Under the pieces are notes generated by a model. The model was not told where the DNA came from. It made no database searches and saw only the letters and a program-made list of their open reading frames with translations. Positions 52,101 to 53,733 of a stretch of DNA of 53,733 bases are shown piece by piece. Position numbers and translations under genes: made by a program. The DNA is taken from positions 1 through 53,733 of the forward strand of contig FR879687.1 of assembly GCA_000435055.1 (NCBI GenBank), given 5' to 3'. The first letter of the stretch is position 1. Each line of letters begins with the position of its first letter. Origin of the DNA: Clostridium sp. CAG:138. GTDB taxonomy: Bacteria > Bacillota > Clostridia > Christensenellales > CAG-138.

Positions 52101-52906
52101 ATGCACGCCCGCGTGTGCTGATTCCGGTCTTCCCCGGTACGAACTGCGAAATGGATTCCGCACGGGCAATGCGCCTTGCGGGAGCGGAAGCGGAAGTGCT
52201 TGTTATCAACAACATCACCGCAAAGGGCATTGAAGAATCAGTCAACGCATTTGCGAATAGGTTGGAGGATTCACAAATTTTGTTCATTCCCGGCGGTTTT
52301 TCCGGCGGAGACGAACCCGAGGGCAGCGCAAAGCTCATTGAATCCTTCATGCGCAATGCCCGTGCGGCGGAGGCGATCGAACGGCTGCTCAACCGTCGCG
52401 ACGGCTTGATTCTCGGCATTTGCAATGGGTTCCAGGCGTTGATAAAACTCGGACTTGTGCCTTTCGGAAAAATCATTCACACGGATGAAAACTGCCCCAC
52501 TCTGACATATAACACGATCGGGCTGCATCGTTCGCGCCTTGTGCATACCCGCACGGTTTCCAACCTGTCCCCGTGGCTTATGTACCGTGAACCGGGTGAA
52601 GTTTCACTCGTTCCCGTGTCCCACGGCGAGGGAAGATTCGTTTGCCCCGATGAGCTGCTGAACAGGCTTGTTGAAAACGGACAGATCGCAACGGTTTACT
52701 GCGATGCATCCGGCAGAGCCTCCATGCGCACCGAGATAAATCCGAACGGCTCCGTGCTTGCCGTTGAGGGCATCACTTCTGCGGACGGAAGAGTGTTCGG
52801 AAAGATGGCACACAGCGAAAGATACGGAAAAAATCTTTACAAAAACGTACCCGGAAAGGACGAATCGGCGATCTTCCGCGGTGCAGTGGATTACTTCAGA
52901 CTGTAA
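49157..52906 (+). CDS. purL: Phosphoribosylformylglycinamidine synthase, single-chain
   Basis: A 1249-residue fused FGAM synthase with synthetase and glutaminase parts in one chain, so no separate purQ or purS is needed. The ATG at 49157 (MVYRIYSEKRPEF) has GGGAGAC 7 nt upstream. The synthetase motifs are TYWSDHCRHTTFNTHL, KNETHNHPTEIEPFGGAATC and GRDGCGGATGSSKSH. The C-terminal amidotransferase (about 985-1249) has VFPGTNCEMD, GGFSGGDEPEG, the nucleophile Cys in LILGICNGFQALIKLG, and the His/Glu pair in VSHGEGRF. The protein resembles the clostridial rather than the Bacillus purSQL arrangement. Confidence 0.97.
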   Translation: MVYRIYSEKRPEFSEAAEGLAKDIREFLGIRTLEGVRIINRYDAEGVDEATFNACIETVFSEPQVDRTYTEAEFREEICGNAAGAKVFAVEYLPGQFDQRADSAAQCISLVAQCERPAVRSAAVYMLSGSLTSEELNRIKAYIINPVDSREAALECCDTLAMRCDEPAQPPRVKLFDTPAKELIALYGLAMDEADAECLKVYFKTENREPTLTELRVIDTYWSDHCRHTTFNTHLTDVEFEDERVRREFENYLALRENIGDKKPVCLMDIACVAAKALKKSGELRNLDESDEINACTVKIKVDADGVEEPWLLLFKNETHNHPTEIEPFGGAATCIGGAIRDPLSGRSYVYHAMRVTGGANPLAPIESTIRGKLPQRKLAATAAQGYSSYGNQIGIATGLVDEVYHDGYLAKHMEIGAVVGAAPERNVRREKPAAGDAVILLGGRTGRDGCGGATGSSKSHNISSLETCGAEVQKGNAPEERKLQRLFLNPEASTLIKCCNDFGAGGVSVAIGELADGLDIELDRVPKKYAGLDGTELAISESQERMAVVVAEADCEKFLALANGENLEATVVARVTDTGRMVMHWNGEKIVDLSREFLNTNGAVKQMRAKVQKCGLSDCFARKNCPETGKKAETTFAERLSECVSDINICSRQGLAERFDSTIGAATVLMPFGGKNMLTPTQAMAAKLPVRGSETDTCSVMAYGFDPHYSAEDPFGAAYCAVVTSVAKLVAAGASTENCWLTFQEYFEKLGSDPVRWGKPLAALLGALRAQLGLRLAAIGGKDSMSGTFENITVPPTLVSFAIAADKAGNIISPEFKKPGSRLVFLPAKPDENGLPAADSLRTNFALATRLIRGGSVLSAWAVDKGGAAEGLFKAALGNGIGVRLNPEFPQEELFRRNYGALILEIAEGCTEQIPNGLELGSTMSEFAFEYRDENVALAPLFEIYDKKLEPVYRHKTTDETPVEIGSFRRNAPMIKPNGRYARPRVLIPVFPGTNCEMDSARAMRLAGAEAEVLVINNITAKGIEESVNAFANRLEDSQILFIPGGFSGGDEPEGSAKLIESFMRNARAAEAIERLLNRRDGLILGICNGFQALIKLGLVPFGKIIHTDENCPTLTYNTIGLHRSRLVHTRTVSNLSPWLMYREPGEVSLVPVSHGEGRFVCPDELLNRLVENGQIATVYCDASGRASMRTEINPNGSVLAVEGITSADGRVFGKMAHSERYGKNLYKNVPGKDESAIFRGAVDYFRL

Positions 52907-52932
52907 CATAAAACGCTTCGGCAGAAGGAGGA

Positions 52933-52976
52933 CTTTGCGGGAAAAGCGCGGCAAACACAAGCCTCTTCCCGCAAAG
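52933..52976 (+). promoter_or_regulatory. Stable hairpin after purL
   Basis: CTTTGCGGGAA (52933-52943) pairs perfectly with TTCCCGCAAAG (52966-52976), and a second small hairpin CCCGAA/TTCGGG follows. No T run follows, so it may protect the transcript end or act as a weak terminator before folD. Confidence 0.5.
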
Positions 52977-53112
52977 AGCCCGAAATGTTCGGGACATTCC
53001 GAAAACACGGCAAGCCGGGCAAATCGCGCCGTTTCGCATAAATGAGGCGCGGTTTGCGGAAATATATGCACCAAACAGAAAAATCAGGCTTTAATTATTC
53101 GGCCGTTTGGTG

Positions 53113-53118
53113 TATAAT
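53113..53118 (+). promoter_or_regulatory. Candidate -10 box upstream of folD
   Basis: A TATAAT at 53113-53118, about 75 nt before the folD start. The -35 region (TTTAAT near 53090) is poor, so this is tentative. Confidence 0.4.
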
Positions 53119-53191
53119 GAGTCAATTTCAATCCGCACAAAACCGCGAATAATGCGGCCGGATTGGAAAATGCAGACGGAAAGGGGAAAAT

Positions 53192-53733
53192 ATGAGCGCA
53201 CAGATAATCGACGGCCGCGCAATTGCAGCGCAGGTCTATTCGGAACTTACAACGCGGGTGGCGGTGCTTAAGGCGAAGGGTGTTATTCCGCGTGTTGCCA
53301 TCATTCATGTGGGTACGGAGGAAATGACCAAACGCTATGTCACGCTGAAAGAAAATGCCGCGATAAGACTCGGCATGGAATGCGTGACCTATCATCTTGT
53401 GGAAGATGTTTCGCAGCAGCGGGTGATAGAGCTTGTTCAAAAGCTTAATGCGGATGAATCGGTTCACGGCGTCCTGGTTCAGATGCCTCTGCCGGACAGC
53501 ATGGACACAAAAACCGTTCTTGATGCCATTGACCCCGAAAAGGATATTGACGGTCTGCATTTCTGCAACGCGGGCAAGCTTTTGAACGGCGAGCCTGCCG
53601 TCATTGCCTGCACCCCGCGCGCTGTTATCCGTATTCTGGATGAAACGGGCATAGACATAATGTCCAAACACACGGTCGTCGTCGGAAAATCCGTATTGGT
53701 GGGCAGGCCGATTGCAATCTGTCTGCTGAACCG
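53192..53733 (+). CDS. folD: Methylenetetrahydrofolate dehydrogenase/cyclohydrolase, 3'-truncated
   Basis: The first 180 codons of the bifunctional FolD, which interconverts 5,10-methylene-, methenyl- and 10-formyl-THF; the window edge cuts the gene. AAAGGGG lies before the ATG at 53192. Visible motifs are IIDGRAIAAQV, the catalytic-Lys segment of the family as TKRYVTLKENAAIRLGM (the usual SxxYxxxKxKxAxxxGI), HGVLVQMPLPDSMD, PEKDIDGLH and VVVGKSVLVGRP of the NAD(P) site. Placed after purL, it would supply 10-formyl-THF to PurN and the AICAR transformylase. Confidence 0.95.
   Translation, partial: MSAQIIDGRAIAAQVYSELTTRVAVLKAKGVIPRVAIIHVGTEEMTKRYVTLKENAAIRLGMECVTYHLVEDVSQQRVIELVQKLNADESVHGVLVQMPLPDSMDTKTVLDAIDPEKDIDGLHFCNAGKLLNGEPAVIACTPRAVIRILDETGIDIMSKHTVVVGKSVLVGRPIAICLLN

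Overview
The window looks like a chromosomal segment of an uncultured clostridial Bacillota (Firmicutes) bacterium, probably an anaerobic gut-type fermenter. Supporting this are consensus sigma-A promoters, strong GGAGG ribosome binding sites, a lysine-fermentation operon, a stand-alone archaeal-type IMP cyclohydrolase as in many Clostridia, and secreted proteins ending in dockerin-like repeats. I do not assign a genus. No tRNA or rRNA gene was found.

Layout: (1) 1-3739, two secreted dockerin-like proteins flanking an orphan 7-repeat CRISPR array with its own perfect promoter; (2) 3856-20219, a VanZ-like protein, then the core machinery rpoB-rpoC and rpsL-rpsG-fusA-tuf, separated by an insert with a membrane protein, a decayed DNRLRE-type gene and a putative lipoprotein; (3) 20392-28481, an accessory stretch: acyltransferase, a 29-bp tandem repeat running into the stop codon of an LRR-dockerin gene, overlapping divergent promoters with a large palindrome beside an ArsR-type regulator, an Mrp ATPase, a cell-wall peptidase, a pyridoxamine kinase remnant and a YczE-like membrane protein; (4) 28617-36570, glutaminase and then the lysine fermentation operon kal-kce-kdd-kamA-kamD-kamE read on the minus strand; (5) 36632-40303, a KdpE-like response regulator with its 3' end duplicated, then purB and purA; (6) 40784 to the end, a purine operon purE-C-F-M-N-O-H-D-L followed by folD, which is cut by the window edge.

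The most interesting element is the 5' leader of the lysine operon. A good promoter (36541-36570, minus) is followed by an RNA that matches the lysine riboswitch (L-box) aptamer, and then by an intrinsic terminator. The 3' strand of aptamer helix P1 is also the 5' strand of the terminator, so lysine binding should prevent termination. That predicts a lysine-ON switch for a lysine-degrading operon, the reverse of the usual lysine-OFF switch on biosynthesis and transport genes.

The genes fit together metabolically: KamA, KamDE, Kdd, Kce and Kal turn lysine into crotonyl-CoA, acetoacetate and ammonia; glutaminase also releases ammonia from an amino acid; the purine operon plus purAB covers most of de novo AMP synthesis, with FolD supplying 10-formyl-THF for PurN and the AICAR transformylase.
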